Part shown: positions 1 through 9,700 of the stretch, in pieces
Layout of the letters: each line of letters begins with the position of its first letter
Position numbering within the stretch: the first letter of the stretch is position 1
Assembly: GCA_016926875.1 (NCBI GenBank)
Contig: JAFGNU010000098.1
Coordinates: forward strand, 1-34,934
Length of the DNA stretch: 34,934 nt
Direction: 5' to 3'
From: Anaerolineae bacterium
GTDB lineage: Bacteria > Chloroflexota > Anaerolineae > Aggregatilineales > Aggregatilineaceae
Program-made: the position numbers and the translations under genes
Notes under the pieces: model-generated
Database searches by the model: none
The model's input: only the letters and a program-made list of their open reading frames with translations
What the model was told of the DNA's origin: nothing

Positions 1-778
1 CCGCCGTCACCACCAGCATATCAGACTGCGGGAACGCGCCGGACAGCGCCGCATACAACGCCCCGGCCTCATCCGGCACAATGCCGAGTGAACGTGCGTC
101 GGCCCCCGCCTGCACACACAACGCGCTGATCGTGCTGCTGTTGATGTTGCGTACCTGGCCGGGCAGCAGGTCTGTTGCAGCCGGATCGACCAGTTCGTCG
201 CCGGTGGAAAAGATGCTCACGCGCGGCTTTCGCCTGACCGGGATATTATCCACCTGCCCCAACGCCAGCAGAGCGCCTATGTCATGCGACTGCACCCAGC
301 ATCCGGCAGGCACGATCACATCACCGGGCATCACATCCTCGCCCACCTGGATCACGTTCTCGCCCGGTGCCACCGGCCTGTGTATCTCGACCTCGCCCTG
401 CTCAAACACCTGGGTGTGCTCGACCATCACCACCGCGTCCGCGCCGGGGGGCAGCATACCGCCGGTGTGAATGATAGCCGCCTCCCCGGTTGCCAGCGCC
501 ATCGACGCGGCCTGTCCCATCAGCACTTCGCCGGTGACACGTATATAGGCGGGCAGCGATGCAGACGCGCCAAACGTGTCGGCAGCCCGTACTGCGTAGC
601 CGTCCACCGTCGAACGGCGAAAGGCGGGCAGCGCCTCCGGGCTGGGGATTTCTTCTGCCGTCACGCGGCCCAGCGCTTCGCACGCGGGGATGGTTTCGGT
701 TTTTGCGCAGTGCGTGACCTGCGCTAACCACAGAGTCCGGGCTTCATCCGGTGGCAGCACGTTAAAGAATTCGGGCAT
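1..778 (-). CDS. moeA: Molybdopterin molybdenumtransferase MoeA, N-terminal part (cut by window edge)
   Basis: MoeA inserts molybdate into adenylylated molybdopterin in the last step of molybdenum cofactor synthesis, in the cytoplasm. About 259 residues are readable from the ATG at 776-778. They show the usual MoeA start with an early EA.GRV.AE block, then PAFRRSTVDGYAVRA (family signature P.f..S.mDGyA), a TGE...G block, IHTGGMLPPGADAVVMVE, and RKPRVSIFSTGDEL, where the central MoCF-binding domain starts. The reading frame leaves the window at MLVVTA, just before the expected GG.SVG loop, so the active-site half lies outside. A GAAGGGTGAG sequence about 8 bases upstream is a plausible ribosome binding site. 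The gene follows the terminator at 800-830, so it probably has its own promoter, which I could not define. A MoeA-like domain of another protein is possible but less likely. Confidence 0.93.
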   Translation of the reverse strand, partial: MPEFFNVLPPDEARTLWLAQVTHCAKTETIPACEALGRVTAEEIPSPEALPAFRRSTVDGYAVRAADTFGASASLPAYIRVTGEVLMGQAASMALATGEAAIIHTGGMLPPGADAVVMVEHTQVFEQGEVEIHRPVAPGENVIQVGEDVMPGDVIVPAGCWVQSHDIGALLALGQVDNIPVRRKPRVSIFSTGDELVDPAATDLLPGQVRNINSSTISALCVQAGADARSLGIVPDEAGALYAALSGAFPQSDMLVVTA

Positions 779-799
779 GGTGTGTGCTCACCCTTCAGT

Positions 800-830
800 A
801 AAAATGACGTTGGTACACAACGCCATTTTT
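800..830 (-). terminator. Rho-independent terminator, usable from both strands
   Basis: AAAAATG-A-CGTTG pairs with CAACG-C-CATTTTT around a five-base loop, with one internal mismatch. Read on the minus strand the hairpin is followed by TTTTT, so it should end the transcript of the TPR-like gene at 870-2210 before moeA. The same symmetry would stop plus-strand transcripts. Confidence 0.8.
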
Positions 831-869
831 CACACTTATATGCTGTAACAACCGTCTGATCGGGCAATG

Positions 870-2210
870 CTAGCCCAGTAATGATGTGATCAGGTATCCA
901 AAAGATGCCAGGTTCAGCAGCGCCAGCAGCACAACTCCGGCCAGCATCAACAGGCTTTGCCGGTCGATTCCCCCACCTTTGGCCTGAATACTGGCCGGGA
1001 TGTAGGCGAAATATTCCTCAGCTTTGGCCGCGCCAGCGTCCTGTGCTGCGAACGCCATGGGCGCGCCCGGTGCCTGCTCCGCTTCCTCCGGCCAGTTATC
1101 TTCCACGTCGTCGTCCGTTTCACCAAATTCGTTAAAGCTAAACCGAAGGTCATCACTGGCAGGCGTACTGGCAGCCGGTGCTTCTTCGCCAGATGAAAAT
1201 ACCTCACTGCGCCCGCTATCCTCTACCAACGGCTCACCCTGAAAGATGGCATCTCCCGAAAACTCGTCTCCTGTTTCAAACACTGCCGTCCCAAACGGTG
1301 CCCCCTGACTGTCAAACACAGATGGTTCATCAGATGGCAGACCCGGCTCGCTCCCGCCGAGCGCAGGCTGTCCGGAAAACGGCCCTGCATCGCTGCCCCA
1401 GGGTTCGGGTTCGTTTTCAAATATGTTCCCACCAAAGGCATCGAATCTTCCGCTCTCCGGCTGGTCCTCAGCCGCAAACAGGGCGGAATCCGCATCGTCT
1501 GTCATAAACGATGTGTCACCAAACGGCGCCGCGTTACCGGCCAGGAATGGGGAAGCGCTATCAGCCTCCTGGGCGCTGTCAGCAGCAGCCCCTGCCAGTT
1601 CATCGTCACCATCCAGGTTCAAACTCTGTACCCAGTCATCGTATTCCCGCGCCGACGGCAGGTCAACTTTTTTACCACTGCCATACATCGCCGGTTTGTC
1701 GTCACGAACCCAGTCGACGCTGGACGCCGAGGCCAAAGGGTCCGGTGCCGGATCAGCCGGTGGGGATTGTTCCGCACCCAGGGATGACCAGCTTTCAAAC
1801 GGATCGCCAGCGGCCTGCTGGTCCATCAAACTATCGCCGGACATTGTCGCAAATTCCGCGCCAATCGGGGCAGACGGCGGCGACTCGCTAACTGGCCCTG
1901 ACGGGGTCGAAGGAGCAGAAAAAGCCGCGGGCTGCCCTGCGCCGCCGCCTCTCGCTGCAAGTTTTTGATTGACCGTCTCCAGGCCTTTGCGCGCTTTTTC
2001 GTTACCGGGATTGATCGCCAGCACATTTTCCAGGCAGATCTGCTGTTCTTCCAGCTTATCGACCACAGCGGACATTAGCAGCCAAGCCTGCTCGTGATGC
2101 TCGTACTGATCCACGATCTCGGTCAGCAACGAACGCGCCTCTTCCTTACGCCCGGCCTTATAGGCTGCTGTGGCCTGCTGCATTAGCGCATCAGCGTCAG
2201 ACATACTCAT
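870..2210 (-). CDS. TPR-like protein with long acidic linker and C-terminal membrane anchor
   Basis: Function unknown. The 446 residues fall in three parts. Residues 1 to about 85 form helical TPR-like repeats (ATAAYKAGRKEEARSLL, then a unit with LENVLAINPGNEKARKGL). Residues about 90-400 are low-complexity, rich in D, E, S, P, G and F with recurring short F-containing acidic segments, and are probably disordered. The last 25 or so residues (LLMLAGVVLLALLNLASFGYLI) form one hydrophobic helix ending at the C-terminus. There is no N-terminal signal peptide, so the protein looks tail-anchored with the TPR part in the cytoplasm. The ATG at 2210 is preceded by GAGGTGG about 8 bases upstream. A role as a membrane-tethered scaffold is an inference from this architecture only. 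Confidence 0.82.
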   Translation of the reverse strand: MSMSDADALMQQATAAYKAGRKEEARSLLTEIVDQYEHHEQAWLLMSAVVDKLEEQQICLENVLAINPGNEKARKGLETVNQKLAARGGGAGQPAAFSAPSTPSGPVSESPPSAPIGAEFATMSGDSLMDQQAAGDPFESWSSLGAEQSPPADPAPDPLASASSVDWVRDDKPAMYGSGKKVDLPSAREYDDWVQSLNLDGDDELAGAAADSAQEADSASPFLAGNAAPFGDTSFMTDDADSALFAAEDQPESGRFDAFGGNIFENEPEPWGSDAGPFSGQPALGGSEPGLPSDEPSVFDSQGAPFGTAVFETGDEFSGDAIFQGEPLVEDSGRSEVFSSGEEAPAASTPASDDLRFSFNEFGETDDDVEDNWPEEAEQAPGAPMAFAAQDAGAAKAEEYFAYIPASIQAKGGGIDRQSLLMLAGVVLLALLNLASFGYLITSLLG

Positions 2211-2248
2211 TTACCTTACCACCTCAACACTCTGGTGACAGAAAATCA

Positions 2249-2275
2249 TACACCGGGAGAGATACACCCGGTGTA
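2249..2275 (-). terminator. Terminator of the formate-THF ligase gene
   Basis: A perfect 9 bp stem, TACACCGGG with CCCGGTGTA, encloses a nine-base loop. On the minus strand the hairpin is followed by TGATTTTCTG, a short T-rich run. It lies 56 bases past the fhs stop and before the TPR-like gene. Confidence 0.7.
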
Positions 2276-2278
2276 CGT

Positions 2279-2287
2279 ATCATACCA
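2279..2287 (-). promoter_or_regulatory. Possible extended -10 promoter for the TPR-like gene
   Basis: The minus strand reads TGG-TATGAT, an extended -10 element, with only a weak -35 (TTCGGA) 17 bases upstream. The predicted start would fall at the base of the fhs terminator hairpin, which makes the call tentative. Confidence 0.3.
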
Positions 2288-2330
2288 TAAGCGCAGGCGT
2301 TCCGAACAGCCAGATACGCCGCTGCGCTGC

Positions 2331-4091
2331 TTAAAACAACCCGACGACCTTACCATCCTCGTCAATGTCGATATTCATAAATGCCGGGCGCGTGGGCAGT
2401 CCTGGCATCGTGCTCATCTCGCCCAGCAGCGGGTATACAAACCCTGCTCCCACGCTGGCGCGCACTTCTCGCACCGGGATGATGAATCCAGTCGGCACGC
2501 CTTTGAGCGCCGGGTTGTGGCTCAGGCTCAGGTGCGTTTTTGCCATGCAGATCGGCAGCTTACCAAAACCCGCCGCTTCATACTGGCTGATCTGCCGGTC
2601 CGCCAGTTCGTCATATTCGACACCGCCCGCGCCGTAGACTTCCCTGGCAATGATCTCAATTTTGTCTTTGATCGGCAGGTCCAGGGGATACAGAAACTCG
2701 AAATGGTTCGGTTTTTCGCAGGCCGCCACGACAGCTTTGGCCAGTTCGAGCGCACCTTCGCCGCCGCGCGCCCAGTGATCAGCCATCACCGCAGCCTCGG
2801 CCCCGGCCTGCGCGGCAATACGCCTGACCAGGGCGATCTCGGCTCCGGTATCGGTTGCGAAGCGGTTGACGGCAACTATCACCGGCACGCCAAACTTGCG
2901 CGCAATCTGGATATGGTGCGCTAGGTTAGGACCGCCAGCTTCCAATAATTCCAGGTTCTCGGTAGTATATGCCTCGTCCAGCGGCGCGCCGGGTGATACC
3001 TGCGGTCCGCCCCCGTGCATTTTCAACGCGCGAATCGTGGCTACCAGCACCACCGCGTGCGGGACCAACCCCGAATAGCGGCACTTGATATCAAAGAACT
3101 TCTCCATGCCGATATCTGCGCCGAAGCCGCTCTCTGTCACCACGTAATCGCCCAGCTTAAGCGCGATCATGTCGGCCAGGATGCTGCTGTTACCATGCGC
3201 GATGTTGGCAAACGGCCCGGCGTGGACAAAGGCGGGCTGCCCTTCCAGCGTTTGCATCAGGTTGGGCATCAACGTATCTTTCATCAGCACGGTCACCGCG
3301 CCCGCTACGCCCAGGTCTTCCAATGTGACCGGCGTTCCGGCCCTGCTTGTACCGATCACCACCCGCCCGACGCGTTCACGGAGGTCTTTCAGGCCGGTGG
3401 TTAGTGCCAGGATCGCCATCAACTCGCTGGCAACCGTGATGTCATAGCCGGTCTGGCGCGGGAAGATCGGGCTTGGCGAACCATCGCGCAGCTTGTCATC
3501 GTTAAAACCTACCTGAATGTCACGCAAGCTGCGGTCGCAGACGTCTATCACGCGGTTCCAGGTGAGCGTTTCGGGATCAATGTCCAGGCGCGTAACACCA
3601 CGCCGCTCCAGCGCTTCGTCACTCTGGCGGCTCTCGTGATACATCCGCGTGTCGATTGCTGCCGCAACAAGATTATGTGCCACGCTGATCGCGTGAATAT
3701 CGCCGGTCAGGTGCAGGTTAAAGTCTTCCATTGGAATGATCTGGCTGTAGCCGCCGCCCGCAGCGCCGCCCTTGATCCCAAAAGTCGGCCCCATGCTGGG
3801 CTGCCGGATGCAGGTTACCGCGTTATGTCCCAGCAACCCCAGGGCTTGCGTCAGGCCAACGGTGGTGGTGGTTTTACCCTCGCCCAGCGGGGTCGGCGTG
3901 ATCGCCGTTACATCAATGTACTTGCCGTTTGGACGACCTTTGAATTTTTCCAACACCGACAGGTGCACTTTCGCTTTGTAGTTGCCATATAGGTCCAGGT
4001 CGTCCTGGGTCAGCCCTAACCTGGCTGCAATTTCGAGAATCGGTCGTACATCTGCCGCCTGGGCAATTTCAAGATCGTTTGGCACAGTCAT
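2331..4091 (-). CDS. fhs: Formate--tetrahydrofolate ligase
   Basis: This enzyme makes 10-formyltetrahydrofolate from formate, THF and ATP. It feeds purine synthesis and one-carbon metabolism and is the formate-fixing step of the methyl branch of the Wood-Ljungdahl pathway. The 586 residues contain the ATP-binding loop [16 protein letters not shown] (residues 66-80), [21 protein letters not shown], the [11 protein letters not shown] block, [20 protein letters not shown], and the C-terminal signature [16 protein letters not shown]. The protein is slightly longer than the roughly 555-560 residues usual in bacteria; the extra length seems spread over loops and no domain is added. The ATG at 4091 follows GGAG about 8 bases upstream. 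There are no other folate or acetogenesis genes nearby, so the context does not distinguish an anabolic from a Wood-Ljungdahl role. It is probably transcribed alone, between a candidate promoter at 4152-4180 and the terminator at 2249-2275. Confidence 0.97.
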   Translation of the reverse strand: MTVPNDLEIAQAADVRPILEIAARLGLTQDDLDLYGNYKAKVHLSVLEKFKGRPNGKYIDVTAITPTPLGEGKTTTTVGLTQALGLLGHNAVTCIRQPSMGPTFGIKGGAAGGGYSQIIPMEDFNLHLTGDIHAISVAHNLVAAAIDTRMYHESRQSDEALERRGVTRLDIDPETLTWNRVIDVCDRSLRDIQVGFNDDKLRDGSPSPIFPRQTGYDITVASELMAILALTTGLKDLRERVGRVVIGTSRAGTPVTLEDLGVAGAVTVLMKDTLMPNLMQTLEGQPAFVHAGPFANIAHGNSSILADMIALKLGDYVVTESGFGADIGMEKFFDIKCRYSGLVPHAVVLVATIRALKMHGGGPQVSPGAPLDEAYTTENLELLEAGGPNLAHHIQIARKFGVPVIVAVNRFATDTGAEIALVRRIAAQAGAEAAVMADHWARGGEGALELAKAVVAACEKPNHFEFLYPLDLPIKDKIEIIAREVYGAGGVEYDELADRQISQYEAAGFGKLPICMAKTHLSLSHNPALKGVPTGFIIPVREVRASVGAGFVYPLLGEMSTMPGLPTRPAFMNIDIDEDGKVVGLF

Positions 4092-4151
4092 AGTAACACT
4101 CCGTAGTAGTAAGTTCCTGTTGCGAACAAATCGAGTCGAAAATGTTTATTG

Positions 4152-4180
4152 AATGTAGTACGCATCAAGATCACGGGCAA
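4152..4180 (-). promoter_or_regulatory. Candidate sigma70-like promoter of fhs
   Basis: On the minus strand TTGCCC (4175-4180) and TACATT (4152-4157) are separated by 17 bases. Transcription would start near 4145 and give a leader of about 54 bases before fhs. It lies downstream of the terminator at 4215-4237, as expected for a separate transcript. Confidence 0.5.
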
Positions 4181-4214
4181 GTGTCTAGAAAAATGTTTTG
4201 CCGCGTAAAACATC

Positions 4215-4237
4215 ACGCCCATCACAGGGATGGGCGT
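4215..4237 (-). terminator. Terminator after the Roadblock/pseudo-receiver gene
   Basis: A perfect 9 bp stem, ACGCCCATC with GATGGGCGT, has a five-base loop. On the minus strand it is followed by TGATGTTTTAC, a short T run. It lies 30 bases after the stop of the gene at 4267-5400. Confidence 0.7.
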
Positions 4238-4266
4238 TTATGAACAAGGGTTACAGGTATTGGGAT

Positions 4267-5400
4267 TTAATCGTCGATGATTCCCATATTGATCGCTTCG
4301 TCGTAGCCGACTCGCTCGCTTTCTTCATCGATCAGCATCGAAGCAAAATCGCCCAACTGCTCCGGACTGAACATATTCTCCGCTGCACTTTCGTCAATGG
4401 CCTGACCAAACAGGGTATCGGGATCAAACTCAGCAACCGGTTCTAAAATAGGTGGCTCGATCTGCACCTGGATGGGTGCTTCCTGTTCTATGATCACTTT
4501 TTTCGCCGGGGCAGGCGCTTTTATCTCTTCAACCTCAGCCGCCTTCACCCTGGCAGCAGACGGCTGGACTTGCCTGGTTGCATAGGCCGCGTCGCCCATC
4601 ATCTCGATCATCTGGTCGGCAGCCCGCCGCCCAAACATCGTAACCGCGCCAAACGCGCCCCGGTTAGCTCCCTCGAAAATCAGGCACATGAAATAGTGCA
4701 TACCCAACGACAAACCGAACACATTCAACCGTTCGCCGTCGTAGTAGTGCATTGTCCAGGCATCACCACCAACCAGCGGGCTGACCTCGGTCGAACGCGC
4801 GAACGATGGGCCGAGGACAACAGCCAGTTTTTCCCGGTCGATATACCCGGTTGCGCCCTCGTCAACCAGCACGCGCCCGGTACGGTCGGCCAGAATGATA
4901 CCCATCGCTCCCACGTCACGCATCAGCGAAATAATCACATCCCGCAGCGCATCAATATCAACGGTTGGCACCGGCCCCAGGTCGGTTTCAGGCGCAGCCT
5001 CCAGCCGTTCAGCCACAACTGCCGACTCCCCATCAAGGGCAAAGCGCAAGCCACGCAGGAACGGTTCGGCCACCGGACGCACGAAAAACTGAAACGGCTG
5101 CCCCTGCACAGCCTCGTCATCCGGGCGCGGATCGTTTTCCTCTGCCAGGACAATCACCGGCGTGCCCAGCGATTCGTGCACGATCCGGTTGGCCAGTTCG
5201 ATGCCGTGCATCTCGCCCGGCACATCATAGGCCGTAACAACCAGATCGATAGTGGATTCGAGCACTTCTTGCAGGGCGTCATCGGCGGTTGGTACTTCGA
5301 TTAAAATGTGCTGCCGACTGAGTAGCGCCAACGCACCACGCAGAATGTGTTCGATATCGTGAGTGGGATCAACAATGACAATGCGAGGAGCCGAAGACAT
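4267..5400 (-). CDS. Degenerate receiver domain fused to a Roadblock/LC7 domain
   Basis: This is probably a signalling adaptor. Residues 5-125 follow the CheY fold pattern (RIVIVDPTHD, DLVVTAYDVPGE, TPVIVLAEEND, FFVRPV), but the chemistry is lost. The phosphoacceptor position is Ala57, the second acidic residue of the DD pair is Pro12, and the conserved Lys is Arg108. Residues about 145-270 look like a Roadblock/LC7 domain (IDALRDVIISLMRDVGAMGIILADRTGRVLVDEG, then LNVFGLSLGMHYFMCLIFE), a fold that binds Ras-like GTPases of the MglA/CvnD type. The tail from about 275 is rich in A, P and E and then acidic, and is probably disordered. The gene lies alone on its strand, divergent from a second Roadblock gene at 6094, and a candidate partner GTPase is encoded at 9701-10231. 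The ATG start has only a weak ribosome binding site. Confidence 0.85.
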   Translation of the reverse strand: MSSAPRIVIVDPTHDIEHILRGALALLSRQHILIEVPTADDALQEVLESTIDLVVTAYDVPGEMHGIELANRIVHESLGTPVIVLAEENDPRPDDEAVQGQPFQFFVRPVAEPFLRGLRFALDGESAVVAERLEAAPETDLGPVPTVDIDALRDVIISLMRDVGAMGIILADRTGRVLVDEGATGYIDREKLAVVLGPSFARSTEVSPLVGGDAWTMHYYDGERLNVFGLSLGMHYFMCLIFEGANRGAFGAVTMFGRRAADQMIEMMGDAAYATRQVQPSAARVKAAEVEEIKAPAPAKKVIIEQEAPIQVQIEPPILEPVAEFDPDTLFGQAIDESAAENMFSPEQLGDFASMLIDEESERVGYDEAINMGIIDD

Positions 5401-5798
5401 GATAGGCTTACCTGTCTGTTGCTAATGCTTATGCTGAGTTAAGGGTAAATCAATCATACCCGCATTTGCGCAGATGAGAACTAGTCCATAGGTCACGCCT
5501 GCCCGGTTTGTTCTTTATCTATCGTAACGAAATTACAGCCGCTTGCAAATGGCATTGTGTCGGATTATCTAATTGCCAGCCTATTACAAACACCAAAAAT
5601 CACGAATTTTTCATATTTTCAGCGTATGGAAATTTACCGATCACCGCATCCGGGCACGGCAGCCAGCAGGGGCATAGTGTGCTCCCGATGCTTACCCGCT
5701 ATGCTCCAACCTTACCACACATGTGCCGGGTCCGGCAATCCGGCTGCCGGTTCGATGATATGCAAGCGGTCCGGTTGCATCCTGCCAGCCGCGTGTTG

Positions 5799-5827
5799 TT
5801 GACTAGGACGAGGGCTTATGCTATCAT
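5799..5827 (+). promoter_or_regulatory. Strong sigma70-like promoter with extended -10
   Basis: TTGACT (5799-5804), a 17-base spacer and TATCAT (5822-5827) with TGC directly before the -10 make the best promoter match on the plus strand here. Transcription would begin near 5834, about 260 bases upstream of the Roadblock gene at 6094. Confidence 0.65.
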
Positions 5828-5930
5828 GCAGGCGTCCTGGCGAATAGTCATATTCATTAAATATATTGGCAGATTCGACAAAGCCGGGCTTAACAAACAG
5901 CTTTTAGCAATAGGCGATCAGCGGTTAGCT

Positions 5931-5965
5931 AAAAAAGACAGGCGTGATCTTGTTTCTTGCCTGTC
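5931..5965 (-). terminator. Hairpin with T tract on the minus strand
   Basis: GACAGGC and GCCTGTC form a 7 bp stem around a 15-base loop. Read on the minus strand, six T residues follow the stem (AAAAAA at 5931-5936), the shape of an intrinsic terminator. No minus-strand gene lies just upstream of it, so it may stop antisense transcription, end an unseen small RNA, or act only as a leader hairpin in the plus-strand transcript. Confidence 0.5.
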
Positions 5966-6093
5966 AGTAGCGAAACAAACGCTCACCCCATGCCAGCTAA
6001 CTACAAAACTGACACCTGATGGCTAGATTAGCTTAACAACTGGTATTGTTGCCGTGTAGGCTCATCAAACCGGCAGGAAAAGGAGCACGATCC

Positions 6094-6465
6094 ATGGCCA
6101 AGTCGCGAACGCAGTTGATAGTTGATCGTTTGCGCGATTTGCAGTCCGGCACACCTGATATTGAGGCGTCTGCTGTAGTCAGCGTGGACGGTCTGATCAT
6201 GGCCTCAGAGCTGCCGACCGATGTTGAAGAAGATCGTGTTTCGGCCATGTCAGCGGCTATGATCTCGCTGGGCGAGCGCATCGCAGGAGAGTTAGGACGC
6301 GGGGCACTCGATCAGGTATACGTTCGCGGCGGTAGTGGCTTTGTGATCTTAATGGCAGTCGGTGAAGAAGCCGTGCTCACAGCGCTGGTTCGTGAGAGCG
6401 CTAAGCTGGGGCTTGTTTTCCTGGACATGAAACGAGCAGCCGATGATCTCGGAAAATTGGTCTAG
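6094..6465 (+). CDS. Roadblock/LC7 domain protein (MglB/CvnB-like)
   Basis: This single-domain Roadblock/LC7 protein has 123 residues. Proteins of this family dimerise and act as regulators or GTPase-activating partners of small bacterial GTPases, as MglB does for MglA. The pattern fits across the length: an N-terminal helix (RTQLIVDRLRDL), the strand pair EASAVVSVDGLIMASELP, a central helix (VSAMSAAMISLGERIAGEL), strands with DQVYVRGGSGFVILMAVGEEAVLTALV, and a final helix. The start at 6094 was chosen over an upstream in-frame ATG because AGGAG lies 8 bases before it. No GTPase gene is adjacent; the closest candidate is at 9701-10231. It is probably expressed from the promoter at 5799-5827. 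Its exact partner is an inference. Confidence 0.88.
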   Translation: MAKSRTQLIVDRLRDLQSGTPDIEASAVVSVDGLIMASELPTDVEEDRVSAMSAAMISLGERIAGELGRGALDQVYVRGGSGFVILMAVGEEAVLTALVRESAKLGLVFLDMKRAADDLGKLV

Positions 6466-6510
6466 CCAGCACCAGCGCCCAACTACCCATAGCTGAATGA
6501 TAAGACCTAA

Positions 6511-6551
6511 CAACGGGGAGCGTAAGGCACCTAAGCCTCACCTCCCCGTTG
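6511..6551. terminator. Long hairpin after the Roadblock gene
   Basis: CAACGGGGAG (6511-6520) pairs perfectly with CTCCCCGTTG (6542-6551). Inside, GTAAGGC pairs with GCCTCAC with one mismatch, leaving a six-base loop. The stem is very stable but no T run follows on either strand, so it could be a terminator needing other factors or an mRNA-stabilising hairpin. Confidence 0.5.
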
Positions 6552-6607
6552 CGCTTTAGCAGCACACAACTAATGGAGTGCACAATTAGAACTCGCACAA
6601 CGGTCCC

Positions 6608-6654
6608 GTAGGGGCGCAGCAAGCTGCGCCCAGCAGAGCAAGCTCTACTCCTAC
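6608..6654. repeat. Composite palindrome in the pyrG leader
   Basis: GTAGG (6608-6612) and CCTAC (6650-6654) can pair around two nested hairpins: GGGCGCAGC-AA-GCTGCGCCC (6612-6631) and AGAGC-AA-GCTCT (6635-6646). The result resembles a three-way junction 50 bases before the CTP synthase start. It could be a REP-like interspersed palindrome or a leader regulatory structure. I see no second copy in this window. Confidence 0.5.
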
Positions 6655-6687
6655 ACATTATGCGGGTTTGGATTGATTTCTCCATAA

Positions 6688-8325
<1,638 letters not shown>

Positions 8326-8328
8326 CTT

Positions 8329-9363
8329 ATGTCCCTGGTTGACTACATCCGCGCCATGCCCAAAATCGAACTGCATGTACACCTGGAAGGCACTGTGCAG
8401 CCGGGCACACTGCTCGAACTGGCGGATCGCAACAATATCCCGCTGCCCGTATCGGATGTGAGCCAGTTGCAGAACTGGTATACCTTCAGGGATTTTGATC
8501 ACTTCATTGAAATCTACATCCAAATCTGTGCGTGCCTCAAAACGCCGGATGACTTCACACGCATTACCTACGAGTATGGGGGCATGATGGCCCACCAGAA
8601 CATCCGCTACGCCGAAGTTACCTGGACGCCTGCCAGCCACGTGAACGAGCACCTATCTTTCCAGGACCTGTTGGCAGGTATCAACGCCGGGCGTGATCAG
8701 GCGGAGCGTGAATGGGGTGTGCGGATGCGTTGGATACCCGACATCGCGCGCAACTTCCCAGACACTGCCGGGCTGGTTGTCAGGTGGCTGACCTCGCCGG
8801 AAGCACGGGCGGGCGGTGTTGTGGCGTTGGGCCTGGGCGGGGCCGAGATTGGTCGCCCGCCAGAGCTGTTTGAGGATGCCTTTCGTGAGGCGCGGTTGAA
8901 AGGGCTGCACAGCAATCCACACGCCGGGGAAACGGTCGGCCCGCCCAGCGTCTGGGGCGCTATCCGCGCGCTGAGTGCCGAGCGCCTGGGGCACGGCGTC
9001 CGGTCTATCGAAGACCCGGCGTTGATCAAATACCTGGCTGATTACCAGATTCCGCTCGAAGTCAACCCAACCAGTAACCTCTGCCTGCGCGTTTACCCTT
9101 CCTACGCAGAACACCCGCTGCGGTGGCTGGTTGAAGCGGGTGTTTGTGTGACGATCAATTCAGACGATCCGGCGCTGTTTAACACCACCCTGGCGGATGA
9201 ATACGTACACGCGGTCCAGGACTGCGGCCTGACCGTTGAACAACTGGAACAGACCGTACTTGACGCGATCCAGGTGAGCTATGCGCCGGATGATGAAAAA
9301 GTGGAAATGCACCACACGTTTTGCGAAGAATTTGCCCGGCTCCGTGACCAGCACGGCAGTTGA
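8329..9363 (+). CDS. add: Adenosine deaminase
   Basis: Adenosine deaminase hydrolyses adenosine to inosine in purine salvage; some relatives act on adenine. The 344 residues carry the zinc ligands His16 and His18 in ELHVHLEG, the HAGE motif at 198-201 whose Glu is the catalytic acid, the GHG motif with His222, and Asp279-Asp280 in NSDDP, which supply the last zinc ligand and a substrate contact. All expected catalytic residues are present. The start at 8329 lies three bases after the pyrG stop, so the two are very likely co-transcribed. No strong ribosome binding site separates them (GAGGAG lies about 9 bases upstream, inside the pyrG end). Sequence alone does not exclude adenine as substrate. 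Confidence 0.93.
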   Translation: MSLVDYIRAMPKIELHVHLEGTVQPGTLLELADRNNIPLPVSDVSQLQNWYTFRDFDHFIEIYIQICACLKTPDDFTRITYEYGGMMAHQNIRYAEVTWTPASHVNEHLSFQDLLAGINAGRDQAEREWGVRMRWIPDIARNFPDTAGLVVRWLTSPEARAGGVVALGLGGAEIGRPPELFEDAFREARLKGLHSNPHAGETVGPPSVWGAIRALSAERLGHGVRSIEDPALIKYLADYQIPLEVNPTSNLCLRVYPSYAEHPLRWLVEAGVCVTINSDDPALFNTTLADEYVHAVQDCGLTVEQLEQTVLDAIQVSYAPDDEKVEMHHTFCEEFARLRDQHGS

Positions 9364-9382
9364 TATGAGGATGGTGAACCGG

Positions 9383-9610
9383 ATGAATGAATTGGAGATT
9401 TTTTGGGCCAATATGCTAAGCCGGGTACCTGAAAGAATCCGGGCCGCCTGGCAAACGTTGACCCCGGAAGAACAGATCGCCATTGCCGCTCATCTGAAAC
9501 GCATGGTGTCCGAGGAGGGCTGGGCCGACCCACAACGGGCATCGGCGCAGGCCGCATTGAGTGCGATCAATGATCTCTCCGATCATGAATCGTCCTCCAA
9601 CGTCGCCTGA
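9383..9610 (+). CDS. Small hypothetical helical protein
   Basis: I do not recognise this 75-residue protein. The first half looks helical (EIFWANMLSRVPERIRAAWQTL, then PEEQIAIAAHLKRMV) and the end is rich in S, D and N. I chose the ATG at 9383 because GAGG lies 12 bases upstream; ATGs at 9365 and 9371 are in frame and possible. It starts 19 bases after the adenosine deaminase stop and probably belongs to the pyrG-add transcript. No transmembrane segment or metal-binding motif is visible. Confidence 0.6.
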   Translation: MNELEIFWANMLSRVPERIRAAWQTLTPEEQIAIAAHLKRMVSEEGWADPQRASAQAALSAINDLSDHESSSNVA

Positions 9611-9639
9611 ACGCCGCCGGCGTTTGCCGCCTGTCACAC

Positions 9640-9664
9640 AAAAAACCAGGCGTGAGCCGCCCGG
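9640..9664 (-). terminator. Terminator of the kinase-to-GTPase operon
   Basis: On the minus strand CCGGGCG and CGCCTGG form a 7 bp stem with one G-U pair and a five-base loop, followed directly by TTTTTT. It lies 36 bases past the GTPase stop and marks the end of the seven-gene minus-strand operon. Confidence 0.75.
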
Positions 9665-9700
9665 CTTTCGTCCAACATGCCCGGTTAATAAACCCGCGCC

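Larger units (their letters stand above)
5401..6093. other. Gene-poor 0.7 kb spacer between divergent Roadblock genes
   Basis: No convincing gene is present. An open frame across 5508-6026 has no ribosome binding site, unlikely composition and runs through a promoter. The AT content is higher than in the flanking genes. I see a strong plus-strand promoter at 5799-5827, a hairpin with an adjacent A tract at 5931-5965, and a possible minus-strand -10 (TATGAT, 5453-5458) about 50 bases before the pseudo-receiver gene. From the plus promoter to the ATG at 6094 the leader would be about 260 bases, long enough for a regulatory RNA, although I recognise no known riboswitch. Confidence 0.6.

Noticed and set aside
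5508..6026. 172-residue open frame in the spacer
   Set aside because: No ribosome binding site, Cys-rich and low-complexity composition unlike real proteins here, and it spans the promoter at 5799-5827.
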